Assembly: GCF_038502225.1 (NCBI RefSeq)
Contig: NC_091312.1
Location: 27,598,190 to 27,662,189 of the forward strand
Reading direction: 5' to 3'
Length of the DNA: 64,000 nt
Source of the DNA: Cherax quadricarinatus
Taxonomy: Eukaryota; Arthropoda; Malacostraca; Decapoda; Parastacidae
How positions within the stretch are numbered: position 1 is the first letter of the stretch; each line of letters begins with the position of its first letter. Shown here piece after piece: positions 23,230 through 34,390 of the stretch. The notes below the pieces were generated by a model that did not search any database, was not told the DNA's origin, and saw only the letters and a program-made list of their open reading frames with translations. Position numbers and translations under genes: made by a program.

Positions 23230-24600
23230 GGTCTGCAGTTACTATACTGACATGTCATGATAAAGCATCTGCGACTACATCTGACTTGCCAGGTAAGTAT
23301 TCAAAGGTAGGGTTAAACTCCTGGATAGTCAGGGACCATCTGGCTAACCTTTCAGTAGGTTGTTTGTTCTGGAATAAAGGTATTAGTGGAGCATGATCTG
23401 TCAAGACATGAGCAGAGTACTGGTACTGGTGCTTTAAAGACCATACTATTCCTAAGGCTTCTTGCTCAGTTACTGTATAATTATGTTCAGCCTTCATAAG
23501 GACTTGGCTAGCAAATGCAACTGTGTTGTACTTGCTATCGGTCCTCTGAGCTAGTATAGCACTTATGCCAATTGAACTAGTATCAGTTGCCAGATAGAAA
23601 GGCTTAGAAAAATCTGGAAATTTCAAAATTGGAGAGGATGTTAGCTTTTCTTCGAGAGTTTGGAATGCTCTTTTTTGATGGAAGGTCCAAACAAAAGGAG
23701 CAACTTTCTTAAGCAACCCAGTTAGAGAAGCTGCTATGGAAGAAAAATTAGCAATGAAAGATCTATTAAAACCTGCTAAGCCCACAAAATATCCAACAGT
23801 ATCAGCAGTTTTTGGAAGTGGAAAATTTAATACTGCAGTTACTTTACTTTGGTCAGTCATAACCCCTCTAGGAGTGACTAAGTGACCAAGAAACTTGATT
23901 TCTGATCTGAAAAAATTGACATTTAGACAGTTTGATCTTTAAGTTGGCTTTTTCATGCTTATCAAGTACCACATCAAGTCTTCTGACATGATAATCACAT
24001 CATCTAAGTACACCATAAGTGCATTTCCTATTAGGCCTCTAAAGATATTAGTCATGAGCCTCGAAAATGTGATAGGCAAAGATTGTATACCAAAGGTCAT
24101 ACTGGGAAGTGATAATGACCTGTAGGAGTGGAAAATGTGGTCAGCTCTTGGCTGTCCTCATGAAGAGGGACTTGCCAAAACCCTTGTAACAAGCCGAAGG
24201 TCGAAAAGTTTTTTGTTATCTCCAATATTACATAAAAGATCACCAAGTACAGGAAGTGGGAATTGATCTGGAATAGTTTTCGCATTTAACCTCCTAAAGT
24301 CAATCACTGGGCGCCAAGTACCATCCTTCTTAGGTGCTAGGATCAAGGGTGCATTCTAGGGTGAATTGCTAGGTGCAATAACATCATCATCAAGCATCTG
24401 ACTGATCAATTCTTCTGCGACAGCTACTTGTGAATGAGGCATTCTGTACACAGGTATATAAATAGGTCTGGTACCAGGTTCAAATGGGATACTATGGGGC
24501 AGTAAGTTCATTATACCCATCTTCATGATGTCTGTTCAACAGATTCAACAAATGCTTGACCTTGTCTGGGAAGTCAGTAGAAGCTAAGTCTTTCTCCTCT
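23230..24600 (-). pseudogene. Gypsy reverse transcriptase and RNase H, copy 1
   Basis: RT begins with APKKDGTWRPVIDFRRLNA (24346-24290) and holds the catalytic VYLDD motif near 24005. The connection region follows with VGYFVGLAGFNRSF (about 23790), and RNase H with YLATDTSSIGISAILAQ (about 23590), TVTEQEALGIVWSLKH and VLTDHAPLIPLF. Frameshifts near 23940 and 24160 separate the blocks. RT copies element RNA into cDNA and RNase H removes the template. The catalytic aspartates visible here are intact, but the frame is not. Confidence 0.85.
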
Positions 24601-24841
24601 ACTGGTGGAATGGATTGATTCAGTGGAGTTGATGGGCTCTCCCCAGTTGAAATAGCAGTGACCCACTGGTCAGGTGACAACTCATTCTCTACCTTAACAG
24701 GATAAGGGTAGTGAACAAGGTTAACAACATTGGTATTTCTTCTGAGGTGAACACTGTGACCAGAAGTGCTAGAAAGGAAGAAATGGATCTTACTATCTCT
24801 TACAGCATGTAAGGAGGGCTCAACAAACCCTTCACCTTGCA

Positions 24842-25800
24842 AGAATCACTGTCCACTAGGATGTTATCACCATCTAGAACACAAGGGACAACAACAGACA
24901 CTCAAGTGAGGGCACTAGCTTTGACAGAAACATCTTTCTGCAGACGGAATGTGACATCAACAAGAGATGGCATTATTAGTTTCAAGTAGTCGTTTTCTGA
25001 CAACGCATCCCGTGGAGGAACTACTGCTTGAAATAGTAGACATTGCAGGGATAGGCTCAGCACTCAAGGTTGTCGGAGGGTACTCTGACACCTGAGGCAA
25101 CTGGACACTATCTTGCATGCTTGAAATTGTAGGAACAGACAGGAGTGACAGAATTACCAGTGCCTGATCTCTTGGGTACACTACTGGAAAATGCAATAGA
25201 TTGTAAGGATTTAATCCGAACTTTGTACTCTGTGGCAGTATGGCAGATCTCGGATCCAAGCTGATAACCCCAAAATGATAAGATCAAGTAATCAATTTGG
25301 GCATGCCATCGGTAAGGGTCGAGCACAATGCGTAAGTCTTGCATGTAAGCAAATTCCAGTTGAAGATCACCAGGGAAACTAATTTGGTCGACAACAAGGA
25401 AGGAAGCAGTAAAGTCTCTACTTTGGATAGAAAAGTTGAGGGATGTCCGACCTTGGACATGCAGGTGAGAACCGGCTACTCCACTAAGGGAGTATACATG
25501 AGTCGGTTCTACGAGAAGGCCATGTCATAACTGCTTATCCATAAACAAACTAGACCTGATAATATTGACTTGTGCACCAGAGCCCAAGAACACATGAATG
25601 GGGACATTAAGAACAGATTCTTGTACTATGGGACCTATCGTTGCATTGGAAGTTATGTGCAAACAAAAAGGAGGGTTTTCATCAGAGGTTTGTTCCACTT
25701 CACTCCAAAATTATCTTCGTCAGAGACATTTGAAGCAACATCACCAACGAGATTGTCGTTCTCAAGACTGCTTAAGGCATCAAAGGAATTTCAAATGAGG
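24842..25800 (-). pseudogene. Gypsy protease and upstream region, copy 1
   Basis: A minus-strand reading around 25620-25340 contains FLGSGAQVNII, the retropepsin active-site region, in which the catalytic aspartate of the usual D-T/S-G-A motif is replaced by glycine. Downstream residues include LVEPTHVYSLSGV and FLVVDQISFPGD, fitting the protease flap and C-terminal region. The stretch 24842-25250 is low in recognisable motifs and probably links protease and RT. gag was not recognised. Confidence 0.6.
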
Positions 25801-25809
25801 ATAGTGTAC

Positions 25810-26060
25810 TCACTATCTGAGTCAATTTCAGGGGTCACCGCCCCCACAAGCCGGTCCCATACCAGGCCACCCTGGTATTGGCTTGATCGACCAGGCAGTT
25901 GGAACCAGCCATTGAATCCATTGTATGCATCCTGGTTGATCAGGAACTAACCTGAAGGACATACCAAGTTCCTTGAAGACAGCCAGGGGTTAGTTGGTAA
26001 TCTCCCTTATGTATCCAAGAAGAGTATTGCAGGTTCAAAGAGCGCCTAGGTACTGCGGAG
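25810..26060 (-). mobile_element. Diverged LINE tail scrap next to Gypsy copy 1
   Basis: ggggtcaccgcccccacaag, ggtcccataccaggcc, ctggttgatcaggaac and gaagacagccaggggtta are diverged versions of the CR1/L2-like 3' end. It truncates the 5' side of the Gypsy copy. Confidence 0.65.
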
Positions 26061-26889
26061 GAAAAGATCAAGTTTTGTGCAAGGAAGGGAAAGGTAGCTC
26101 AAGTTTCTAGGATGAAGAGCCTTTCACCAGCGTCAAGGTACCCTTGAAGAACATATGGGAGAGTGAGGAACAAACTAATTCCTAGTGCCTAGCCTGAATC
26201 CTTGAGGTAGGATAACTAACACTGCGTTTCTTTAGTGAGCTTCAACTGGACGCATCTGCAGTCTGTTAACTTCCCATCTACCTTTCTTCGGTGTATACTA
26301 TAAACTGTCTTATTACCAGTAATTTATATCATTATTTTCAGGTGTTTATTCTCTTCCTTCATGAAGAATTAGACACATGTGCAACATCTGGGTATCTTTC
26401 TTGTGAACGTATCGCCATCCAGTGGCTTAATCATTGCAAATTCAAGGCAAAGGTTGGGGTTGGTGAAGAGTACCATAGTCTTGATATTGTACATGTGTCT
26501 AATTTGTCTTGTCGGTATTGTATACCATACTATGTACATTCTCCTTCTTGCTTTACATCCTGTCTTTCCCTTCCGTCTCCACTTTCTTTCTTCACCTTAC
26601 GTAGTTAGTGGCTTTATACTCTCCTTTCCCTGTTTTTATCTCACTTTTTCCCTTCTCATTAGTATCCTCACTAACGGTCGTCGTTCCCTCGCCACTTTCC
26701 ATGTGTCTTCTTCCTCCATTTTATTTATTAATAATATTAATAATTTTTAATGGCTTTTTGGCATACTAGTGGTTCATAAAAAGAACTTTCTGTATTAGAA
26801 AGATAAAATGATTTTAATAGTCTTACAGGGAAATACATTGTAAGTTTTGCTAAATTTTAAGTTGTTATAACAGTATCTGTAACTTCCTT
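26061..26889. other. Gene-free stretch with a fold-back head fragment
   Basis: On the minus strand, 26527-26470 reads atggtatacaataccgacaa and then a gacacatgtacaa phrase, the head and arm start of the fold-back family, without its inverted partner. The rest is unassigned. The ORFs at 26291-26750 show no family signature. Confidence 0.45.
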
Positions 26890-27351
26890 CAGCTCTTACA
26901 CTGTGAAATTAATGGTATAAAATACCGACACAATGGAAATATAAACACATATGCAGTATAATGTGTTCCTTTATTGACTACGTTTCGCCCAGTGGGCGAA
27001 TAGTGGCTTCTATAACATAGCTGAACCACTTGCCAAGAAACTTCTTCATCGCTATCCCACATAAGAACACAGGAATGGAAGAACACTGTAGAAGGTCTGC
27101 TCACAAACTTATCCAATCTCCTTTCCAAGCTACCCAAGATTTTAGACTCTATAACCCCACTCGGTACATCATCAGATGCAGCATTCTCCACCTGACCTCA
27201 ACATTCTGAACCTGACTATAAATACTCGCTTCCCTTCCACCCCAGGTAGATCTGTTCGTGACTTGAAAAAGCCCACTGTGTGGGCGAAACGTAGTCAATA
27301 AAGGATCACATTATACTGCATATGTGTTTATATTTCCAGCTCTTACACTGT
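26890..27351. mobile_element. Fold-back retroposon 2 with 15-bp target duplication
   Basis: cagctcttacactgt occurs at 26890-26904 and 27337-27351. Inside are the head aatggtataaaataccgac, a left arm (26934-26997) and a right inverted arm (27271-27338). The arms match except for a 4-nt gap (acac) and one base. Each arm holds ttattgactacgtttcgccc or its complement, so the AATAAAG and CGAAACG motifs lie together as in fold-back 1. The 273-bp interior is non-coding and unrelated to the loop of the other members. Confidence 0.85.
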
Positions 27352-27379
27352 TTTTGTTCGATTTTTATTGGGTTATTTC

Positions 27380-30300
27380 TTGTTTATTTATTTTTTTTAT
27401 TTATTTATTTATTAACAATTTAAGCACACATACAGAGGTACAAAAAAATACAGATAAGAGCAGCATGCCAAAGCCACTTATACTATGCATGGCATTACGG
27501 GCTGGCTTAAAATTAACTTAAGATTAACTAAGCAATGATGAAATCAGTGATAAAACATTAATGTAAACAGATTACTATAAAGCACAAGTGAGTATTACAA
27601 AGACAGGTCATATGGTTGCATGCATTGTTGTACATTCAGTCGTATGGAGTATTCTGTTAGGTAGTGTATTTAAAAAATAATGAAGTTAGATTGGGTTTTA
27701 GGTTTAACATTTATGTGATATAATTGTGAGAAACATTTAAGATATACAATTTATAAGGTTCAGTTATTCAGTATTTATTTGGTTTTGGGTGAGTAAGTGA
27801 TCTTTGAGAAGAGACTTGAATTTATAAACAGGTAGTGTTTCTTTTATATTTACAGGTAATGAATTCCAGATTTTAGGGCCTTTTATGTGCATTGAGTTTT
27901 TGCATAGTGTGAGATGGACACGAGGAACATCAAATAGTGATCTGTGCCTTGTGTTATGGTCATGTGTTCTGTTGAGGTTGGCAAGGAGATGTTTGAGGGG
28001 AGGGTTAATATCAGAGTTAAGTGTTCTATGTATGTAATAGGTGCAGTAATAAGTATGGATGTTTTGTATGGTGAGTAGGTTTAGTGTATTGAATATTGGT
28101 GGAGTGTGCTGCCTGTAGTGAGAATTTGTTATCATTCTAACTGCAGCCTTTTGTTGGGTAATTAGTGGTCTGAGATGGTTAATTGTTGTTGAGCCCCATG
28201 CACAAATTCCATAGGTGAGATAGGGGGTAAATAAGAGAGTGATATAGGGCCAGGAGGGCTGACTGTGGAGCATAGTACCGTATCTTCGATAGTATGCCTA
28301 CAGTCTTGGAAATTTTCTTAGAAATTTGTTGTATATGTGTATGAAATTTGAGTCTATTATCAAGGTGGATTCCTCTGTTAGCTTTGTGATAGGTGATCCG
28401 TTTATCATTATGTTAAGAGGGACATCTGTAGCTCTGTTACCAAACTGAATGAAGTAGGTTTTGTCAATGTTTAGTGTAAGTTTGTTAGTCCTCATCCAGG
28501 TAGATATTTTTCTGTAATTCGGTATTTACAGTATTAGCTAGCGTGACTGGGCTCGGGTGGGAGAAGACGTATGTAGTGTCATCTGCAAATAGTGTGAGTT
28601 TGAGTAATTGCGAAGCATTTGGTAGGTCATTTATGTATAGGAGAAAGAGAAGAGGGCAAGGACACTTCCCTGTGGGACACCAACTGTAATTGGTTGTGTG
28701 GAAGAGCTTGCCCCATTTGCGTACACATATTGGCTTCTGTTGCTGAGGTATGACTTGAGGTAGTTGAGGGAGTGCCCTCTTATACCATAGTGTGACAATT
28801 TTACGTGGAGCAAGTCATGGTCAACTGTATCAAAAGCTTTACGTAAGTCAATGAAGATCCCCAGTGGGACTTCTTTTTTCTCTATTGCAGTGTATATATG
28901 TTCTAGCATGTGTATAATAGCATCATTAGCATTTTTATTAGGCCTGAATCCAAATTGGCAGGGGTTGAGTATGTTTTGGGAGATAAGGTAGGAGTAGATT
29001 CGTTTATGAATTAATTTTTCGAAGATTTTTGAGAGAGGGTGTAAGTTGGATATTGGCCTATAGTTATTCAGCTCTGTTTGGTCTCCTCCTTTGTGGATCG
29101 GGGTGACCCTTGCTATTTTGAGTACTGTAGGGAAGGTGGAGGATTCAATGGATTTGTTAAAGAGTGTTGCAATGATTGGTGATAGCACTTGTGACACTTT
29201 TTTGTATATAAAGGGTGGTAAGGTATTTAAATCTCCTGCCTTGTTTTTTAGTGCGTTGATAATAAGGGAGACTTCGTATGGGTTAGTCGGAGCTAGGAAC
29301 AGTGTGTTCGGGTAGTTGCCGGTGAGGTAGTCATTTGGTGGGGTATCTGAGCTTGGGATTTTATTGGCAAGGTTTTGTCCTATAGTGGAGAAGAAATCAT
29401 TGAGTCTGTTTGCTGTTTCTGTTGGTGGGAGTTGGGGTTCATCTGATTTTGCTAATTTTATTTCGCTATTTCGTGATATCTTTTTTGTTCCCAGAATTTC
29501 TGATAGGGTTTTCCAGGTCTTTTTTATATCACCTCGTAAGTTGGATAATCTGTTCTCATAATACAATTTTTTTGCCCTTCTTATCAGGCTGGTTAGGACT
29601 GACGAGTAACGTTTTGTTTGGTCTCTGGTTATGTGACCCATTCTGTACTGTTTTTCATATTGGTGTTTTGTATTTATGGATTTGAGAATGCTGGGTGTTA
29701 GCCAGGGACTGTTCAGTCTCTTTGCTGTCATCTGTTTAGTTTTTTTAGGGCAGTGCTTGTTATAGAGGTATTGGGTCTTTTTTAGAAAATTATTAATACA
29801 TTCGTCAATATCTGCATAGATTTCTAGCTCAGTGTGCCAGTCAATGTTTGCTACTGCTGTTGTGAAGTTATTAATGGCTGCCTCATTGTGAAGTCTGAAG
29901 GTGACTTTAGTAGTGTCTTGGGGTAGTTTACCAAGAGTTGTTATGAGGAAAGTAGGGTAGTGATCTGTGGTATTATCTGTAATTATGCCTGATTTTAAAG
30001 GGGATATGGTGTTGGTCCAGATGTGGTCAAGTAGGGAAACACTAGTCTCTGTAACTCTTGTAGGTTTTGTTACTGTTGGTAGCAACATACAGTTACTCAT
30101 TGTGTTTGTGAATTCAGTAACGTGTGGGTCCTGGTCTTGCAGGAGATTTATATTGAAGTCACCTGAGAGTAGTAAGTGATCTTTGTTCATGCGTGCATCA
30201 GTTATCATACTTCCTAGGTTTTGACTAAATTGGCTAATGTTTGATTGTGGAACTCTGTAGATGTTTATCAATGTGAGAGGTTTTTGTAGGTATTTGGATT

Positions 30301-30710
30301 TGAATTTGGCTATTATATATTCCCCATGTTCATCCCTTGTGCAAGTATTAGTGATACATTCTAGTTGGTCTGAGTAGTATATGGCTGTGCCACCCCTTGT
30401 TGGTCTGGCCTACAGTTGTGTATGGCTGTGTAACCAGGAATGGCATAGACATCTGTACTATCAGGCTTTAGCCAGGTTTCAGTTAGTGTAATGATGGACA
30501 TATTGGCATGTAAGGAATTAAGTAATGCTATGAGGTCATCGTAATGCTTGCTTAAAGATCTGATATTGTAGTTAAAGATAGTTATGTTGTTGTTGGCTCT
30601 GAGAAGTGCCTTTGATTGTTCTGCAGTGTAGTAATTACAGTAACTGTTTGATTCATTTAAGTCATTAAATAAGAGGTTGGTATCAGGATCAATGCTTGTA
30701 ATCATAAGAT
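27380..30710 (-). mobile_element. Near-complete LINE, ORF2 and 3' UTR
   Basis: Reading from 30710 down to 27380: endonuclease, reverse transcriptase, C-terminal domain, about 385 bp of 3' UTR and an (AATA)n-type tail at 27380-27418 (plus-strand ttatttatttatt). The tail and the intact 3' end identify the insertion end. With the ORF1 remnants upstream (31645-31855 and perhaps 33980-34390) it is the most complete LINE in the window. By motif order it belongs to the Jockey/CR1 supergroup; the clade needs phylogeny. Confidence 0.85.
27764..30705 (-). pseudogene. LINE ORF2: apurinic-type endonuclease and reverse transcriptase
   Basis: The first frame (30705-30361) begins with a Met and has FNYNIRSLSKHYDDLIALLN and TLTETWLKPDS, the start of an APE-type endonuclease. 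After a frameshift near 30400 the long 546-residue frame (30271-28631) continues with LSGDFNINLL, LLDHIWTN and TDHYPTFL. It then enters RT: ARVTPIHKGGDQTELNNYRP, NPCQFGFRPNKNANDAI, GIFIDLRKAFDTVDHDLL, VPQGSVLA. A single-base deletion near 28650 shifts the frame; the catalytic FADDT motif follows in the new frame near 28588. Later frames (28495-28298 and 28273-27764) carry the C-terminal block GICAWGSTTINHL and KGPKIWNSLPVNIK. The endonuclease would nick the target and RT would prime there. At least three frameshifts make this copy inactive. Confidence 0.9.
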
Positions 30711-31644
30711 TTGTATTGAATCTGTAGTTAGAATTAAGTATAAAACAAAGTAAATAGTCTTAAGCTAAAAAATAGCACCTGAATTATTTAACAAATGTAA
30801 AATAATGAGCTAAGGTAGTTTTTTTTTTTTTTAAGCTAAAATAAAGGAGACAATATAAAAGGGACTAATACAAATAAAGTGATGATCAAATAATGGAGCT
30901 TGGGAATATGATAGTAGGTAGTACTATAAAGGTAATTCTTTAAAGTTATAATTATAGTATAAAATAATAATATAAAAGGGACTAATATAAGTTGTGGTGA
31001 ACAATAAAGTGGTAATCAAGTAAATGAGCTTTGGAATATAATGGCAAAATTCTGAACTTATTCTACTTTAGCACCTGAGAATAGCACCTTGATTATTTTA
31101 ACAATTGTGAATATATAAACTAGGGTAGTTATATAAAGCTAAAATAAAGGAGAAAATATATAAGGGACTACAGTTAAGTAATGGTAAACAAAGTTAAATG
31201 GACAGATAGTCACTATGAAATAATATTGGTTTAGGAGTAAGATCTGATTTGTAATATTAAATAAATTGAGCAGTTTATTGCACAATAAAAAGTAAAAAAA
31301 AAAAATGAGGTAGTTGGTACTAGCTAGCAAAAGATAGTTTTGGTACTTGCAAAAAAGTAATTGGAATATACACTTATTATATACACAATGAAAAGTGACT
31401 AAAAAACAAGTAGTGATAATCAAAATTAAATGGACAGGTAAGAATAATGAATATTATTAATTTGGAGTAAGATTTGACTTGTAATTTAAAATTATGAGCA
31501 ATTAATAGCAGTAAGAAAGAAGTATAGAGTATTGGAGGTAGTTGGCATTAGCTAGTGATGAAAAATAATAAAAATAATAATGCACAATATAATAGTAAGG
31601 TACACTATATGCACCACACGTATATATGTATTAAGGGCACTTAT
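30711..31644 (-). repeat. AT-rich inter-ORF spacer with long direct repeats
   Basis: Between the end of ORF1 (31645) and the start of ORF2 (30705) lie about 930 bp of AT-rich sequence made of imperfect direct repeats. The block with gctaaaataaaggag and ataaaagggacta at 30835-30870 recurs at 31137-31170 and partly at 30960. The block with ggagtaagat...gaggtagttgg at 31228-31325 recurs at 31457-31555. Spacings are about 300 and 230 bp. No coding signal. Confidence 0.65.
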
Positions 31645-31855
31645 CTAATCTGTTACAGAAATGTCAGCTTTTCTAAGGAAGGTAGAGAAATCATGTTCGT
31701 TTGAGATGGTATATTGTTGTCCTGTTGATGTTTTCCTTACTAGTATTTTCCCATCTCGCGTGAAACACTGATGTATTGCTCCTGTTTTACCAAGCACATG
31801 CTCAGTAGGCCCTTTTTATTTCATGTTGACTCCCTTAACTTCCTGACCTATGGTT
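31645..31855 (-). pseudogene. LINE ORF1 C-terminus
   Basis: The minus-strand frame ends with a stop at 31645-31647. It reads EHVLGKTGAIHQCFTRDGKI, LVRKTSTGQQYTISN, then EHDFSTFLRKADISVTD. A block of this type (RDGKILVRK followed by NEHDL-like residues) is how I recall ORF1 proteins of arthropod LINEs ending. One in-frame stop lies near 31815 (before KGPTEH). Upstream of about 31856 the frame is cut by an inserted LINE copy. ORF1 proteins bind the element RNA; its position before ORF2 supports assignment to the same element. Confidence 0.6.
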
Positions 31856-33440
31856 AGCTGGAGATTACCTGCAGTCACTTCTGGGGGTCACCACCCCGTG
31901 ACCCAGTCCCAGACCAAGCCTTTTCGTCTGATCGATCAAACTGTTGGTGCCCTCCACCTACAGTCTAACATATGCATCACAGTCCAGCTGATCAGGAACT
32001 GATCTGAGAAATTTGTCAGGTTCGTTCTTGAAGACAGCCATAGGTTTGTTGGTAATCCCCCTTATGCATGACAATAGGATGTTCAAGAGCCATGGCCACT
32101 TTATACTTATTGAATTCTCCCTCAGTGCACTCAGTGTATCTCTGCTTTTCACCTCGGGTATCTTGCACCATCTGCTAAACCTCTTATGTTCACATGCAGT
32201 TATTTCGGTGTGCAGGTTTGGGACCAATCTCTCCAGCATCTTTCGGGTCTTGCCCTCCATGTACCTTTCTCGCCTGTGTTCTAAGAATTACAATTCTAGG
32301 GACTTCAGGTACTCTCAGGCTTAGGTGGTTGACAAACCTTATGCTGACTGACCTTATACAAGCTGTAAAAGGTTCTCTGTACATTTTCCAGCTCTGTAAT
32401 TACACCTGCTTGAAGAGAGCTGTAAATATACAGCAATATTCCAACATAGAGAAAACGAGTGACATGAATAGTGTCATCACTGGTTTGGATTTTTTTTTTA
32501 AGTTCTGGTTAACCAGCCTTTTAGTTTCCTTGCAGTTACCATAACAACATTGTTATGCTCCTTGAACGTGAGATCTTTTGACATTATCAACCCCAGATCT
32601 CTCTCATTAGATCACTAATTAGACTTATGCCCTACTGAATAGTCTGAGTTAGTCGTGTACTACAGTTCTGTTTTTATTTCCTCAATCTTTCTGAAATGTA
32701 GAAACAGAAATTTGCCTAGTTGAATATTGTATTATATATTGTCACTGAAAGACTTGGTTTATATCAGCTTCGAGGCTCACTGTGTCTTCAATGGATGTCA
32801 CTTTCACAGAGAATTAAGTATTGTCTACAAAGGATGATACAACAGTGCTATGGTTTATATCCCTGTCTGTCAGATATGAGAATGAGAAAGAAAAGTGGGG
32901 CGAGTACTGTGCCTTGGAGAAGAGCTTATCACTATAACCGCCTCTGATTTCACCCTGTTTACTACTACTTTTTGGGTTCTAGTGGTTAAGGAGTTAAATA
33001 TCCATCTGCCCAATTTTCCTGTAATTTCTTTTGCACGCATTATGTGAACAATTACCCTATGATCGCACTTGTTAAGGCTTTTGCAAAGTCGGTGTACAGT
33101 ATATCTTCATTTAGCTTGATTTCCAGTGTATCCAAGATTATGTCATGGTCGTCTAGCAGTTGCAATAGGCAGGAGCAACCAGTTCTGAATCCATGCAACG
33201 GCAGAGATACATGTGATTGGCAATTTTGCTCCTTAAGACCTTCTCAAAAATCTTGATAAAGTGGGACGTCGGTACTATCGGTCTACAGTTTTTTACATTT
33301 GATTTACTGCCATCTTTGTAGAGTGGAGCTATATCAGTGGGTTTTAAAGATTGTGGGATGACTCCAGGCTCCTTCACCATAGAATATTTAAGGCATGAGA
33401 TAATGGCTTCTTGCAATTCCTGATGAATATGGAGTTCCAT
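31856..33440 (-). mobile_element. CR1/L2-like LINE, longer copy H with RT remnants
   Basis: The longest copy of this family here. From 33440 toward 31856 the minus strand shows the RT start (PTDIAPLYKDGSKSNVKNCR, IKIFEKVLRSKI), LDTLEIKLN, YTDFAKAL, then a VSSFVDNT-like block near 32840 where FADD is expected, so the catalytic motif is changed to FVDN. The C-terminal frame 32260-31958 has LVPNLHTEITACEHKRFSRW, ISALRENSISIK-type and RSVPDQLDCDAYVRL residues. The 3' tip at 31858 is ctggagattacctgcagtc. It interrupts ORF1 of the LINE at 27380-34390. Confidence 0.8.
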
Positions 33441-33960
33441 GAGTCAAGGCAGGTGAAACTGCAGTTCTAGAGAATGTACAGAGAAACTTTACTGCATGTA
33501 TTAGTTCAGTCAAGCATTTTAATTACTAGGAATGTTTGAAGTCCTTTGACCTGTACTCCCTGGAATTCAGGCGAGAAAGATACATCATAATCTACACCTG
33601 GAAATTCCTAGAGGGACTGTCCCCAAATCTCCACATAGAAATCACTCCCTATGAATAGCAGGGGTACCACGAGTACACTGAGCGGAAACACAATAAGTAT
33701 CCAGGGCCCAGGACTGTTCAGCAGCTTCCCATCATACATACATAAGGGAAATTACCAATAGACCCCTGGCTACCTTCAAGAGGGAACCGGATAGATACCT
33801 AAAGTCATTGCCCAATCAGCCGGTCTTTGGTTCATATATTGGACTGCATGCAACCAGCAATAACAGCCTGGTTGATTAGGTCTTGATTCACCAAGAGGCC
33901 TGGTTGAGGACCAGACCGTGAGGGAATTGACCCCTGGAAGGCCCTCCAGGTAGTTTCTAG
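33441..33960 (+). mobile_element. CR1/L2-like LINE tail, copy I (head-to-head with copy H)
   Basis: Plus-strand tail that begins exactly where copy H ends (gtcaaggcaggtgaaactgc) and runs through gcgagaaagatacatcataa, ggcccaggactgttcagcag and tagacccctggctaccttca. It ends at about 33960 with ggccctccaggtag. Confidence 0.75.
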
Positions 33961-33979
33961 GCAGAGCCTGGGACAGAGT

Positions 33980-34390
33980 GCATGGACATGCAATCAATGA
34001 CTTCTTTGAAGTCAAGTTGGGGTTAGGGTTACATTAGAGATTTCGAAGAAGTCATTTGGGTCCTTAATCTTTAGGCTGATTAATGATTCATCGAATATTG
34101 AGTCATACTTGGATTTAAGTATTTCACTTATTTCTTGCCATCAGTATTTGTTCCAACTCTTTTAATCAAAAGCCAGATAAGAGAGGTGGTCTTTGCAATA
34201 GATTTTTGTGTAAGAGAAGTATTTTAGATTTATCTCAATTTCAGTCATGGTTTTTCACTCCCTCTGTCTCTCCAGGGTTCTGAATGATGCATTTAATTTG
34301 AGAAGAACATTTCCGATTTTCTTGCCCGTCTTACTTTCCATTCTTCAGAGATGTTGCTGCTTTGAGTTGCTGTTATTTTTCGTCCTTCAC
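33980..34390 (-). pseudogene. Possible ORF1 N-terminal part of the 27-34 kb LINE
   Basis: The minus strand has coding-like blocks, EEWKVRRARKSEMFF near 34310-34360 and ILKSKYDSIFDESLISLKI near 34060-34130, broken by stops. Its position beyond the inserted LINE pair and in the same orientation as the ORF1 C-terminus suggests it is the rest of ORF1. I do not recognise a specific domain. Confidence 0.35.

Larger units (their letters stand above)
19993..25800 (-). mobile_element. Ty3/Gypsy retrotransposon, minus-strand copy, nested insertions
   Basis: Reading from 25800 to 19993, the domain order is protease, reverse transcriptase, RNase H, integrase and LTR, the order of Ty3/Gypsy elements. gag and the 5' LTR are missing or lie beyond the LINE scrap at 25810. 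The LTR end is set at 19993 (LTR terminus ACACGACA on the element strand) by comparison with the second copy ending at 61742. The 3' region is interrupted at 20553-21663 by a LINE, which itself carries a 327-bp insert. Frameshifts, stops and an integrase deletion make it non-functional. Confidence 0.9.
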
